64,000 nt of DNA from Thalassobacillus devorans (lineage in GTDB: Bacteria > Bacillota > Bacilli > Bacillales > Halobacillaceae), in the NCBI RefSeq assembly GCF_900176565.1, contig NZ_FXEH01000006.1, positions 868,001 to 932,000 of the forward strand, in the 5' to 3' direction. A model generated the notes under the pieces. It was not told the DNA's origin. It saw only the letters and a program-made list of their open reading frames with translations, and searched no databases. A program made the position numbers and the translations under genes. Positions 45,858 through 54,857 of this stretch are shown piece by piece (positions within the stretch are counted from its first letter, which is position 1; each line of letters opens with the position of its first letter).

Positions 45858-46016
45858 GACTCCGTTAAATTTCTGTGTTGATATTCCATTAAAACTCCCT
45901 TTTACTGAAGACTCAGTTTCGAGACGTTAGGTAGTAATTATGGTGGCTGGGAAAACGGATCGCTTTCCGTGGGTAAAATCAATAGCAAACAGAGTTATGG
46001 TAGTAAAGAACTGTCT
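45858..46016. repeat. Family B repeat, internally deleted copy
   Basis: The left end matches the TIR type of 28716: GACTCCGTTAAA, then GTGTTGAT and GAAGACTCAGTTTCGAGA. It runs into GGCTGGGAAAACGGATCGC and stops inside the core, then resumes at TTATGGTAGTAAAGAACTG. The second core and the right TIR are missing. The rest of this 312 bp gap (46017-46127) holds only the upstream region of ylbC. Confidence 0.65.
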
Positions 46017-46127
46017 CTGATGCGGTTAGGATAGTCATAAATAGTTGCAGGTTCGACTATACTGATGGTAAAAATATAGTAGCATCTGTGATAGAATCCA
46101 CATGATTTAAAATAAGGGAGAGAAGAC

Positions 46128-47210
46128 ATGAATCTGATACGCCTCGTCCTGCTAATTTTGATAGCTGGGGGAATCTACCTGGCAGTTACAGGAGATTTCG
46201 CTGATGGAAAACTTGAAAAAGGGCTGCAGAAAGGAAAGGATGCTGCAGTAAAGCTTGCTGAAATGTTAGAAGAAGATCAATCAGAAGAACCACCTGATAC
46301 AAGCGAAGAAGAGGAAAGCTTGTCTATTGAAGGGGATATGTATAAATGGATCGGTAAAGACGAACAATCCTTGATCGAGGAGTACGGAGAGCCGGAGCGA
46401 AAAGACCCAACCGCTTATGGCTATACTTGGTGGGTTTATAATCAGGATTCCGATAAGTATTTACAATTCGGAATCGATGAGGAAAAGATTGTGACCTGGT
46501 TTCTGACAGGAGACGAGACGAACGCTGATCCACTTACCATTGGTGATGAGTATCAAGCGGTTCAATCCCAGCATGATTTTGAAAAAGAAGTCTCTTATAA
46601 AAAAGGTGTGGAACAATACACTTTTCAATTATCCGAGGATGATTTGAAGACCCGGCCGCTGGTACAATTAAGTCACAGTGTTTATGCCCAGCTTTATTTC
46701 GACACCTTTACTGAACAGCTTTCATCTATTCGCGTCATGAATTATGAAGTTCTGTTAAAACAACAGCCATATCAGATTTCTTATCGGGGAAAACTGCCCA
46801 AGGAAACAGTATTGGAGGAAGACTGGGAAGCAATTGAAGAAGCGAGGGAGCGACAAATCTTTGATATAACCAACCGCTACCGGCACCGGTTTGGTAAAGG
46901 TGCGTTGGAGTGGTCGGAGCCTGTAGCAGAAGTGGCTTTCAAGCACAGTAAGGATATGAGGGATAATAATTATTTCTCTCATTATACACCGGACGGCGTT
47001 GGGCTGCAGGAACGGTTACAGGCTGATGGAGTGACCTACTCGCGTGCTGGTGAAAATATAGCCGCCCAATATCCGGATGCTGCTGCAGCTATGGAAGGAT
47101 GGTTGAATAGTGAAGGTCACCGGGAAGCCCTGCTTCATGATAACTATTCCCATCTTGGCGTCGGCGTCTACAAAGACTACTATACGCAAAACTTCCTGGT
47201 GCCTCGTTAA
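46128..47210 (+). CDS. ylbC: CAP-domain protein YlbC
   Basis: The 360-residue protein has an N-terminal membrane anchor (residues 5-22) and an acidic linker. A CAP-associated domain follows (about 65-215, WIGKDEQSLIEEYGEPERKD), then a C-terminal SCP/PR1 CAP domain with HSKDMRDNNYFSHYTPDG, AGENIAAQYPDAAAAMEGWLNS and GHREALL. It is secreted or membrane-bound and of unknown function. The anchor type (single N-terminal segment without lipobox) is visible. It overlaps the convergent gene downstream by 3-4 bp. Confidence 0.9.
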   Translation: MNLIRLVLLILIAGGIYLAVTGDFADGKLEKGLQKGKDAAVKLAEMLEEDQSEEPPDTSEEEESLSIEGDMYKWIGKDEQSLIEEYGEPERKDPTAYGYTWWVYNQDSDKYLQFGIDEEKIVTWFLTGDETNADPLTIGDEYQAVQSQHDFEKEVSYKKGVEQYTFQLSEDDLKTRPLVQLSHSVYAQLYFDTFTEQLSSIRVMNYEVLLKQQPYQISYRGKLPKETVLEEDWEAIEEARERQIFDITNRYRHRFGKGALEWSEPVAEVAFKHSKDMRDNNYFSHYTPDGVGLQERLQADGVTYSRAGENIAAQYPDAAAAMEGWLNSEGHREALLHDNYSHLGVGVYKDYYTQNFLVPR

Positions 47211-47545
47211 AAATAAAATGTAGAATGATGCCATTCGCCAGATAACCGGACATGTTCCCCGGTACGGAACCCAGCCTTCTCATGGTCAGAGGATGCGGGT
47301 TCTTTTTTTATCGCTTTCACTCTTCCTTGCTTACTATCGACCCACAATTCCGTAACCAGCAGATAAAGGTCCTGGTAAAACTTTTCTTTATAAGAGACGG
47401 TTCGGAGGATTCTCCCCTCCAGAATAGCACCGGATGTAACTTTTCCGTATGTTCGCCATTCCTGTTCATATTTTTCCCGTTCTCTTTTTGTACGCAGATA
47501 AAAATAAAAAATAAGGATAGGAACCACTACGGATGCAATGAACAT
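47207..47545 (-). CDS. Membrane-anchored hypothetical protein
   Basis: The 112-residue protein starts MFIASVVVPILIFYFYLRTK with one membrane segment, then a mixed soluble part with GKVTSGAILEGRILRTV and KGE/WHHSTFYF-like end. GAGGAGG lies 6 bp before the ATG at 47545. Family not recognised. It is convergent with ylbC and their stop codons overlap, an unusually tight arrangement without room for a separate terminator. Confidence 0.6.
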   Translation of the reverse strand: MFIASVVVPILIFYFYLRTKREREKYEQEWRTYGKVTSGAILEGRILRTVSYKEKFYQDLYLLVTELWVDSKQGRVKAIKKEPASSDHEKAGFRTGEHVRLSGEWHHSTFYF

Positions 47546-47632
47546 ATAAATCCTCCTCGTCCTCCCCGCACATTTTATAGGCGTGGGCATAGGCTGATAA
47601 CAGGTAATCCTTGAGTAAAAGAGGTGCAGCAT

Positions 47633-48028
47633 ATGGTAAGCAACAAGCTTCATCCAAGTGTTGAACAGTTCCGAGAATTCGTAAATAATCACCCGAAACT
47701 GAAAAAAGAGCTGCGCAGTAATCGTGAAAATCTCCAACACTATTATGAAAAGTGGCTTCTATTAGGAGAAGGTGACCCTTTCTTTGATGATTATCGAAGC
47801 GATGACCATCACGATCAATCACAAGAGAAGAAGTCAACAGATAAAAAGGAATGGATGAACCAGTTTGTACACATGGTCGACCAGGTCAATTGGGAAAATA
47901 TCAATGGCCATATCCATCACTTGAATGGCGCGCTTGGAAATCTGCAGACACTGGTAAAGCAGTTTCAGGAAATGAAAAGCTCCCCTAAAGGCCCAGGTAA
48001 CAACAATTTTCCGTTTTTAAAGGACTGA
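47633..48028 (+). CDS. ylbD: YlbD coat-protein family
   Basis: The 131-residue hydrophilic protein (MVSNKLHPSVEQFREFVNNHPKL) belongs to the YlbD family, annotated as a putative spore coat protein. The middle is rich in Asp and His (DDYRSDDHHDQS). AGAGGTG lies 6 bp before the ATG at 47633; the GTG three codons upstream overlaps that site. It is 6 bp before ylbE and forms an operon with it. Confidence 0.85.
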   Translation: MVSNKLHPSVEQFREFVNNHPKLKKELRSNRENLQHYYEKWLLLGEGDPFFDDYRSDDHHDQSQEKKSTDKKEWMNQFVHMVDQVNWENINGHIHHLNGALGNLQTLVKQFQEMKSSPKGPGNNNFPFLKD

Positions 48029-48034
48029 TCTGAA

Positions 48035-48271
48035 TTGCAAGCAGAAAACTATCGTTTTTTACAGGAGAATGAGGAACGCCTGGCTTTCATTCGCATGAAT
48101 CCTGAATGGTACAGAAAGTTGACAAGAGACCCAGGACAGCAGACAGTCTTTGATAAAGAGATGAAACGGTTCTTTGGACGGACACCGATTCAGCGCGTGG
48201 AAAAAATCGGGAACCAGCTGCAAATGATGAATATGCTGGTTCAGATGGCCAGAGCTATGAAAGATGAATAA
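48035..48271 (+). CDS. ylbE: YlbE-like protein
   Basis: The 78-residue protein starts at TTG (AAAGGA upstream) with MQAENYRFLQENEERLAFIRMNPEWYRKL and is the YlbE family partner of ylbD. Soluble; conserved PEWYR; function unknown. Confidence 0.87.
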   Translation: MQAENYRFLQENEERLAFIRMNPEWYRKLTRDPGQQTVFDKEMKRFFGRTPIQRVEKIGNQLQMMNMLVQMARAMKDE

Positions 48272-48328
48272 CCTGGTGCATTTCTTTCTACTATCATATT
48301 TGATATGATAGTAGTGGAGGTGAAACAA

Positions 48329-48766
48329 ATGCTGGCCACGATGGAAATCGTCGATTTGTTGGATTCCTCTGAGCAAATCGGGCAAATGATTTTGCAATCA
48401 GAGGTCATGGAGGACTACCAATCTGCAAAAAAGCAGCTGGAAGAAGACGATCAGGCACAACGGCTGATTCATGACTTTCAACAAATCAAAGATCAATATG
48501 AAGATGTGGAGCGGTTTGGCCGCTACCATCCTGATTACTACCGTATAATGAAAGAGGTCCGATCCGTAAAACGGGAAATGGACATGAATGATAAAGTTGC
48601 CGCTTTCAAGATGAAAGAACGGGCACTCCAGAAGCTTCTTGATGAAGTGAGTCAACTTGTGGCCTTCAGTGTTTCAGAAAATATCAAGGTACCTCGTGAT
48701 GGCATGGCCCTAACTGACAGCGGCTGTGGATGCGGTACTGGCGGAGGCTGTGGGTGCGCCTCCTGA
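48329..48766 (+). CDS. ricF: RicF (YlbF), regulator of RNase Y and biofilm/sporulation
   Basis: The 145-residue helical protein belongs to the YlbF/YmcA family. In B. subtilis it forms the RicA-RicF-RicT complex, which carries Fe-S clusters, promotes RNase Y-dependent mRNA maturation and affects Spo0A phosphorylation. The C terminus SGCGCGTGGGCGC shows the four-cysteine cluster expected for a cluster ligand. The ATG at 48329 follows GGAGGTGA by 5 bp. Confidence 0.93.
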   Translation: MLATMEIVDLLDSSEQIGQMILQSEVMEDYQSAKKQLEEDDQAQRLIHDFQQIKDQYEDVERFGRYHPDYYRIMKEVRSVKREMDMNDKVAAFKMKERALQKLLDEVSQLVAFSVSENIKVPRDGMALTDSGCGCGTGGGCGCAS

Positions 48767-48767
48767 T

Positions 48768-49097
48768 TCATAAGGGATCAGTGAAACGGATGCAGTCATC
48801 ACAAAGGTTTCCGCAACAGAACATTTTACGCTGAGGGACCAGAAATCGGACCCTATACACATAGAACGCTTGGCTTTTGCGAACGAAACTCATCGCAAGA
48901 GTCAGGCGTTTTCCTTTCATAGCACCTGCTGCAGAGCGTTTCAGGAGCTCTTCCAATTCCTGCTGCGAGGTTTCCGGCCGGGGTTGGATATAAATGAAAG
49001 GGAGGCCGGTAAAGGATTTCACTTCAAAGGTACGGATGCTTTCTGCTTCTTTCATATAGTTGATAAATTTCTCCCATGCACGTTCGTGATCCGTCAT
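48768..49097 (-). CDS. Hypothetical protein with C-terminal cysteine cluster
   Basis: The 109-residue protein starts MTDHERAWEKFINYMKEAES at 49097 (GGAGAG 6 bp upstream; an ATG two codons earlier overlaps it). The C terminus reads FCCGNLCDDCIRFTDPL, four cysteines in nine residues that could hold zinc or an Fe-S cluster. It ends 1 bp after ricF on the opposite strand, so two genes with Cys-rich C termini face each other. Family not recognised. Confidence 0.65.
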   Translation of the reverse strand: MTDHERAWEKFINYMKEAESIRTFEVKSFTGLPFIYIQPRPETSQQELEELLKRSAAGAMKGKRLTLAMSFVRKSQAFYVYRVRFLVPQRKMFCCGNLCDDCIRFTDPL

Positions 49098-49249
49098 TCC
49101 CATCTCTCCATTCCTGCACCGCGTTTATTCTATCCTATCTTTCCCATCTGCGTTTTTCAATAACAAGCAAATCCTATGCCACAATAATTGCCTGAAAATT
49201 ATAATTCTGATACACTTGCTGTAAATGCCTATAAAAGCGAGGAAAAACT

Positions 49250-49525
49250 ATGAACGTCGAGCGACAAGGTATGGTCATTTATTTTCAGCATATGAAGAAC
49301 TTAAGACAAATAAAAAAGCATGGTCATTTGATCTATGCTTCCAAAAAGAGCAAGTATGCCATTTTATACGTAGATAAAGAGCAACACGAAGATACGATGG
49401 AAAAACTCGAACGTTTTCCGTTCGTCTCGAGAGTGGTTCCTTCCTATAAGCCGGAGGTAAAAACAAACTACGAAAACGCAAAGCCAGATAAAGCTAAACA
49501 ATACGATTACAAAATGGGAATATGA
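49250..49525 (+). CDS. ylbG: UPF0298 protein YlbG
   Basis: The 91-residue protein (MNVERQGMVIYFQHMKNLRQIKKHGHL) matches the UPF0298 family; small soluble alpha/beta protein of unknown function. Its place between ricF and rsmD is conserved in bacilli. Confidence 0.9.
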   Translation: MNVERQGMVIYFQHMKNLRQIKKHGHLIYASKKSKYAILYVDKEQHEDTMEKLERFPFVSRVVPSYKPEVKTNYENAKPDKAKQYDYKMGI

Positions 49526-49527
49526 TG

Positions 49528-49571
49528 AAAAAAGCCAGTCTGCCTGCGATAGGCGGGACTGGCTTTTTTAT
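49528..49571 (+). terminator. Terminator of ylbG
   Basis: Stem AAAAAGCCAGTC / GACTGGCTTTTT with inner TGCCT/AGGCG pairs and a T-run. Confidence 0.9.
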
Positions 49572-49694
49572 TGGGATGGATTACTCTGTGTTTTTGATTG
49601 GGACAGATTGCAGTGAAAAAAGCAAAAACCTGTCCGAAAGAGGCCGGATTCAGATAGGTTGCCGTATAAAGGCCGGTAAAAACAGTCTATGAAT

Positions 49695-50084
49695 CTAAGT
49701 TAATGGTGCAATATAACGATTCATCCGTAGGATTCCGATCAGGTGCTGATAATAGAGCGCTGTCTCATAAAATTGATCGGAAGGTTTCACTGTAAGAGGA
49801 ATGATAGACTTATCCAGACGGACTGCGAGCTGTTCAAACATTTGATAACGTTGTGTTTTCTTTTCTTCAGGATCCGGAATACCTTCCCGGCAGATATAAA
49901 TCGGCTGGAATTTATCATCGCCTGATGGATGGAGAACGACAGCGAGTGAAACGACAGGCTGACCATTCTTAATTGTAGCAAATGTCATCAGGTGTTTAAC
50001 GCGGTCAGCCATCCGGTCCCCGATTTCAATCAGTTCATACAAGTCAGCGGTTCCTTCTCCCAGTTCAATGAATTTTTGATTCAT
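49695..50084 (-). CDS. DUF7147-like conserved protein
   Basis: The 129-residue protein (MNQKFIELGEGTADLYELIEIGDRM) has PVVSLAVVLHPSGDDKFQPIYICREGIPDP, a pattern I associate with the small DUF7147 family found before rsmD in many bacilli and sometimes mislabelled as methylthioribose kinase. It is too short for a kinase. Function unknown. Confidence 0.65.
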   Translation of the reverse strand: MNQKFIELGEGTADLYELIEIGDRMADRVKHLMTFATIKNGQPVVSLAVVLHPSGDDKFQPIYICREGIPDPEEKKTQRYQMFEQLAVRLDKSIIPLTVKPSDQFYETALYYQHLIGILRMNRYIAPLT

Positions 50085-50197
50085 GTATATGCCACCTCAT
50101 TTTATGTAATGTGTCCCGCATTTACTTTAGCATGTAATACAGAAGTTGTGAACGGTTAAGTATAGCAACGACTTACCTTCGAGGAAAAACAAAAATA

Positions 50198-50229
50198 GGG
50201 CTGCCCGGTAAACGGACAGCCCGTCTTTT
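50198..50229. terminator. Orphan two-way terminator-like hairpin
   Basis: Stem GGGCTGCCCG / CGGACAGCCC with one mismatch and a GTAAA-type loop, T-rich on the right (CTTTTTGTTT) and A-rich on the left. It lies between two genes that diverge, so it ends no annotated gene. Confidence 0.6.
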
Positions 50230-50269
50230 TGTTTCTGACTTGGAGAAACAAAAAGCAAAGGGAGAGGAG

Positions 50270-50345
50270 AAACCGGAGGAAGGCTTATGGGGATGTAAGC
50301 CTTCTCCGTCTTCTAAAGCAGTAAGCCATTGCTTCCTGCTTCATT
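50270..50345 (+). ncRNA. Probable ylbH leader RNA upstream of rsmD
   Basis: Two tandem stable hairpins are visible. The first is CGGAGGAAGGCTTA paired with TAAGCCTTCTCCG (one bulge, 50274-50308). The second is AAGCAGTAAGC paired with GCTTCCTGCTT (one mismatch, 50316-50341). A conserved structured RNA named the ylbH leader is known upstream of this gene in bacilli (Rfam ylbH family). The position fits, but the match to the model is not verified. The remaining sequence to the start of rsmD (50346-50538) shows nothing clear except an AT-rich promoter-like stretch. Confidence 0.5.
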
Positions 50346-50538
50346 GGTTATTATGAACGCTACAACAGGAATTTATACAAAAATTTTTCCTTATTTTTAT
50401 TAGCAATGGGAGAAGTTTCACGAAGAAGAAAGTTTGTGGTAGGATAATGGAGAATGACTTGGCATCACCAATCCTTGTTCCAGGTTATTTTTAAAAAAGA
50501 AATTAGCTGATAACTGTTCTACATAAGGAGGATATCTT

Positions 50539-51087
50539 GTGAGAGTGATTGCTGGAGAACATAAAGGAAGACAGCTGCGTCCGGTCCCTAACCGCCTTAC
50601 TCGTCCGACAACGGACAAAGTTAAGGAAGCATTATTCCAAATCATTGGTCCTTTTTTCGAAGGCGGCCAGACACTTGATTTATTCGCAGGAAGTGGCGGT
50701 CTTGGCATCGAAGCATTGAGTCGGGGGTTGGACCATTGTGTGTTCGTCGATAAACATCCAAAAGCAATTCAGACGATATACGAGAATTTGAAGTCGCTTA
50801 ATATAGAAGAGCAGGCAGAGGTATTCCGAACAGATGCTTTCCGTGCTATGAAAGCTGCCGGTAAACGTGGCTTGAAGTTCGATATCATTTTCCTTGACCC
50901 TCCCTATCAGCAAGTATCCTATGAAAAACTGGTGGAAGCGATCAGGGAACATGATCTGTTGAAAGACGAAGGTATCATCATATGTGAACATGATGCCGAT
51001 GAACACTTGCCTGATGAGCTGGCTGGTGTACCTTTAATGAAACATGAAGTCTATGGTGGCACGATTGCCATCAGCATATACCGATGA
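50539..51087 (+). CDS. rsmD: 16S rRNA guanine(966)-N2 methyltransferase RsmD
   Basis: The 182-residue SAM-dependent enzyme methylates G966 (E. coli numbering) of 16S rRNA. Motifs: RVIAGEHKGR at the N terminus, LDLFAGSGGLGIEALSRG (SAM site) and IIFLDPPYQ (catalytic DPPY, about residue 120). Formerly YlbH. The start is GTG, with AAGGAGGAT upstream. It lies 12 bp before coaD, forming the usual rsmD-coaD pair. Confidence 0.94.
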   Translation: MRVIAGEHKGRQLRPVPNRLTRPTTDKVKEALFQIIGPFFEGGQTLDLFAGSGGLGIEALSRGLDHCVFVDKHPKAIQTIYENLKSLNIEEQAEVFRTDAFRAMKAAGKRGLKFDIIFLDPPYQQVSYEKLVEAIREHDLLKDEGIIICEHDADEHLPDELAGVPLMKHEVYGGTIAISIYR

Positions 51088-51582
<495 letters not shown>

Positions 51583-51586
51583 TGAA

Positions 51587-51618
51587 AAAACCTGCCGTCA
51601 ATGATTGGCAGGTTTTCC
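51587..51618. terminator. Two-way terminator between coaD and ylbJ
   Basis: A perfect 10 bp stem AAAACCTGCC / GGCAGGTTTT with A and T flanks. Confidence 0.88.
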
Positions 51619-51622
51619 TTGA

Positions 51623-52837
51623 TTATTTATAAAAATGACTGGTTTTATGCTGTTTCCACAGGATGAGACATCCGGCCATCAGGCTGGCAATGGTAATTAA
51701 AGGACCGTAATGCGAGAGCTGTTCCAGGACATGCATCGGCCACCCTGATTCTTTAATTTTTGAAAGTACTGGTATAGCACCTGACGATCCCTCGGTTTGG
51801 GAGGCATATAGCGGCTGGAATAATAAAATACATAATACACTCGCGAAGATGCCGTGCATCAGGCGACCCAGAAAATATGGGTGAAAACGTATATCGGTCT
51901 CCGCCAGGATGCTTGCAACTTGAGCCTGGACGGAAAAACCATTGAAGCCAAGGATAAAGCTGACAGCGACAGCTGCAAACAGCATTTCGACTCCGGATTG
52001 GGAAATCATTTGAGAACCCATGGTAATTTCCATCAACCCGGAGAAAATCGGGATACTTAATACTTCGGGCAAATGCAGGAAAGTTAATAAAAAGGTGAAG
52101 CTGTCCGCAATTATTTCGGTAACTCCTGTAACGAACAACAGTTTATTTAAAACGGAAAAAATGATGATGAACCCGCCAATCATCAATAATGTCTGAATAG
52201 AGGACAAAACAGCATCACCGAACAGTTTTCCAAAGGGACGCTCGTCCTTTATCCTGGTTTCGTGCAGCTCCCGGAATGCCCGTTTGATCGAGAAGCGCTC
52301 ATGATTAGCTTTGGAGCTTTTATCTTTACGGTGGTAAAAGCGCATGACTATTCCGACCATCGTGTTGCCGCCGTAATGGCTTACCGCGAGGAGCATTCCT
52401 AATACAGGATCATTAAAAAAACCAACAGCTATCGCCCCAAAAATGAACAATGGATTCGAAGCATTTGTAAAGGAAACCAGCCGCTCAGCTTCAATACGAG
52501 TTAATTGTTTTTCCTGTCTGAGACGGGCGGTGATTTTAGCTCCGGAAGGATACCCGCTGGCCATGCCCATCGCCCATACGAAGCTTCCGGCACCGGGGAC
52601 ATTGAACAGGGGCCGCATAATCGGTTCGAATAAAACACCGATAAAGGTCACTACACCAAACCCGATCATCAATTCCGAAATGATAAAGAAAGGGAGCAGA
52701 GAAGGAAAGACAATTTCCCACCACATATTCAGACCACGGATGCTGGCAGATAAAGCCTGGTCGGGGTATTGAATTAGCAGAATAGCAAAAAGAATCGTTA
52801 TAAGGGCGAGTATGAAAGATTTGATTTGTGACTTCAT
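51623..52837 (-). CDS. ylbJ: Sporulation integral membrane protein YlbJ
   Basis: The 404-residue protein has about eight membrane segments in two nucleoside-recognition (Gate-type) domains. Seen: WWEIVFPSLLPFFIISELM, SGYPSGAKITARLRQE and FTNASNPLFIFGAIAVGFF. In B. subtilis it is SigE-controlled and needed for heat-resistant spores. A possible SigE-type promoter is on the minus strand: GCATATC (52963-52957) and CATATCTT (52941-52934), 15 bp apart, about 100 bp before the ATG. GAGGAGG precedes the start. Confidence 0.92.
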   Translation of the reverse strand: MKSQIKSFILALITILFAILLIQYPDQALSASIRGLNMWWEIVFPSLLPFFIISELMIGFGVVTFIGVLFEPIMRPLFNVPGAGSFVWAMGMASGYPSGAKITARLRQEKQLTRIEAERLVSFTNASNPLFIFGAIAVGFFNDPVLGMLLAVSHYGGNTMVGIVMRFYHRKDKSSKANHERFSIKRAFRELHETRIKDERPFGKLFGDAVLSSIQTLLMIGGFIIIFSVLNKLLFVTGVTEIIADSFTFLLTFLHLPEVLSIPIFSGLMEITMGSQMISQSGVEMLFAAVAVSFILGFNGFSVQAQVASILAETDIRFHPYFLGRLMHGIFASVLCILLFQPLYASQTEGSSGAIPVLSKIKESGWPMHVLEQLSHYGPLITIASLMAGCLILWKQHKTSHFYK

Positions 52838-53006
52838 GTCCGCCTCCTCAAGAAAAACGTTCAGATTTCTGTACTTCTATTTTTATCCATAGTAGAATGT
52901 TTACAATTAAGACAAGCATACGTTCGTCTTTTAAAGATATGCACATAGTGCCTTCTGATATGCCATAAAATAGAAGTAAAATAACGACACCAGGGAGAGA
53001 TCAGGA

Positions 53007-53789
53007 GTGAAACGTCCAAAAATTGGTCTGGCATTAGGTTCGGGTGGAGCGAGAGGCTTTGCCCACCTGGGAGTGTTGAAGGCTCTTCATGACAACAATA
53101 TTCCGATCGATATAATTGCCGGGAGCAGCATGGGTGCACTTGTAGGAGCATTTTATGCAGCTGGTCAGAAAATTGATGACTTATATAAGTTGGCAACAAC
53201 GTTCAAACGGAAGTATTACCTTGATTTCACTGTCCCGAAAATGGGTTTTATTCAAGGGAAAAGAATCAAAGAATATATAAGACTATTCACGTACAATAAG
53301 AATATCGAGGAATTCGTTGTTCCGATGGGAGTGGTGGCCACTGACCTGTATGCAGGAAGCAAGAAAGTATTCACGAAGGGAAATGCGAGTAATGCGGTAC
53401 GTGCCAGTATTAGCATTCCGGGTATTTTTGTGCCGGAAAAAATTGAAGGTCGATTGTACATAGATGGCGGTGTCATTGACCGGGTACCTGCTTCCGTCGC
53501 AAAGGACATGGGAGCGGATATGGTGATAGCTGTAGACTGTGCCCATTTCAGCGGAGATGCTGAAATACATTCGATCTATGATGTAATTACCCAAAGTATT
53601 GATATTATGCAGGATGAACTCGTCAGTCATTTAGGTGTTTCAGCAGATATCATGATTCGTCCTGATGTCTCCAGGTTCAGTACACGAGCATTTACGGATA
53701 TTGAAGAGATTGTAGCAGAGGGAGAGAAAGCAGCAGTAGACCAAATCAGCAAGATAAAGGGACTGTTGGCAAATTGGAAGGAGTCATAG
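53007..53789 (+). CDS. ylbK: Patatin-like phospholipase YlbK
   Basis: The 260-residue protein has the patatin pattern GLALGSGGARGFAHLGVLKAL (oxyanion hole), GSSMGAL (nucleophile Ser, about 43) and YIDGGVIDRVP (catalytic Asp, about 152). It is a predicted lipid acyl hydrolase of the RssA type. The start is GTG with AGGGAGAG 7 bp upstream. It lies 1 bp before ylbL, so the two are coupled. Confidence 0.92.
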   Translation: MKRPKIGLALGSGGARGFAHLGVLKALHDNNIPIDIIAGSSMGALVGAFYAAGQKIDDLYKLATTFKRKYYLDFTVPKMGFIQGKRIKEYIRLFTYNKNIEEFVVPMGVVATDLYAGSKKVFTKGNASNAVRASISIPGIFVPEKIEGRLYIDGGVIDRVPASVAKDMGADMVIAVDCAHFSGDAEIHSIYDVITQSIDIMQDELVSHLGVSADIMIRPDVSRFSTRAFTDIEEIVAEGEKAAVDQISKIKGLLANWKES

Positions 53790-53790
53790 C

Positions 53791-54816
53791 ATGAAGTTAA
53801 GCAGGCGTTATATTATTACAGCAATCATAACGATCTTATTAGCATTGTTTCTAGGTGGTTACCGGCTGCCATTTTATATTTATAAACCGGGAGGAGCGGA
53901 AGAGCTCAACCCTGTCGTCCAGGTGGAGGGCGCGTATGACAGCTCAGGAGAAATGCACCTGGTGACAGTAAGAGGAGGACAGGCGACACCAATCCAGTAC
54001 TTACTGGCAAAAATAAGGTCTTATCATCAAATTTATCCGATAGAGGATATCCGTCCGGAAGGGATTTCAGAGAGCGAATATATGCATGCCCAGCTGCAGA
54101 TGATGGAGAGCTCACAGGAAGCGGCCCAGGTAGTAGCCTATCAAGCCGCAGACAAAGATATCGACATTCAGTATGAAGGCGTCTACGTGATGAACTTACT
54201 TAAAGGTATGCCAGCAGAGAAGGAATTGAAGCCGGGAGACAGAATTATTCAAGTGGATGACAAGAAAGTCGCGGAATCCAGTGACCTGGTGGATTATGTA
54301 GATAAAATGGGGGCAGGGGATTCTGTCGAACTTACGCTTGAACGAGAAGGCGAAGAAATGGTCAAAGAAATTGAATTGGCTCCATTTCCAGAACAGAAAG
54401 ATAAAGTTGGCGTCGGGATTACCCTTGTTACGGACCGGAGTGTGGATGTAAACCCTAAAGTTCAATTCAAGAGCGGGGAAATCGGCGGTCCTAGTGCCGG
54501 CCTGATGTTCTCCTTGGAAATTTATGATCAGCTGACCGAAGAGGATATAACCAAAGGTTATATGGTTGCTGGTACGGGTGAGATTTCCTATGAAGGGGAA
54601 GTAGGAAGGATTGGCGGGATTGATAAGAAAGTAGTGGCCGCTGACAAAGAAGGTGTTGATATATTCTTTGCTCCTAATGAAGGTGGCAAAGAAGGATCAA
54701 ATTATGAAATAGCAAAGAGGACAGCAGAAAAGATTGATACTTCCATGAAAGTTGTCCCGGTTGATACCTTCCAGGAAGCCCTCGACTATTTGGACCAATT
54801 GGAACCGAAAGCATAA
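53791..54816 (+). CDS. ylbL: PDZ and Lon-type S16 protease YlbL
   Basis: The 341-residue protein has an N-terminal membrane anchor (residues 7-27), a PDZ domain (about 125-205, VYVMNLLKGMPAEKELKPGDRI), and a Lon-like S16 protease domain with catalytic Ser in EIGGPSAGLMF (about 235) and Lys in GGIDKKVVAA (about 280). The B. subtilis homologue cleaves the division inhibitor YneA after DNA damage repair. It is membrane-bound with the protease outside. Confidence 0.94.
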   Translation: MKLSRRYIITAIITILLALFLGGYRLPFYIYKPGGAEELNPVVQVEGAYDSSGEMHLVTVRGGQATPIQYLLAKIRSYHQIYPIEDIRPEGISESEYMHAQLQMMESSQEAAQVVAYQAADKDIDIQYEGVYVMNLLKGMPAEKELKPGDRIIQVDDKKVAESSDLVDYVDKMGAGDSVELTLEREGEEMVKEIELAPFPEQKDKVGVGITLVTDRSVDVNPKVQFKSGEIGGPSAGLMFSLEIYDQLTEEDITKGYMVAGTGEISYEGEVGRIGGIDKKVVAADKEGVDIFFAPNEGGKEGSNYEIAKRTAEKIDTSMKVVPVDTFQEALDYLDQLEPKA

Positions 54817-54819
54817 ACG

Positions 54820-54857
54820 AAAAATGACCTGGCAGCTATGTATGCCAGGTCATTTTT
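54820..54857. terminator. Two-way terminator between ylbL and tmcAL
   Basis: Perfect 14-15 bp stem AAAAATGACCTGGC / GCCAGGTCATTTTT. Its right end touches the tmcAL stop codon. Confidence 0.92.
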
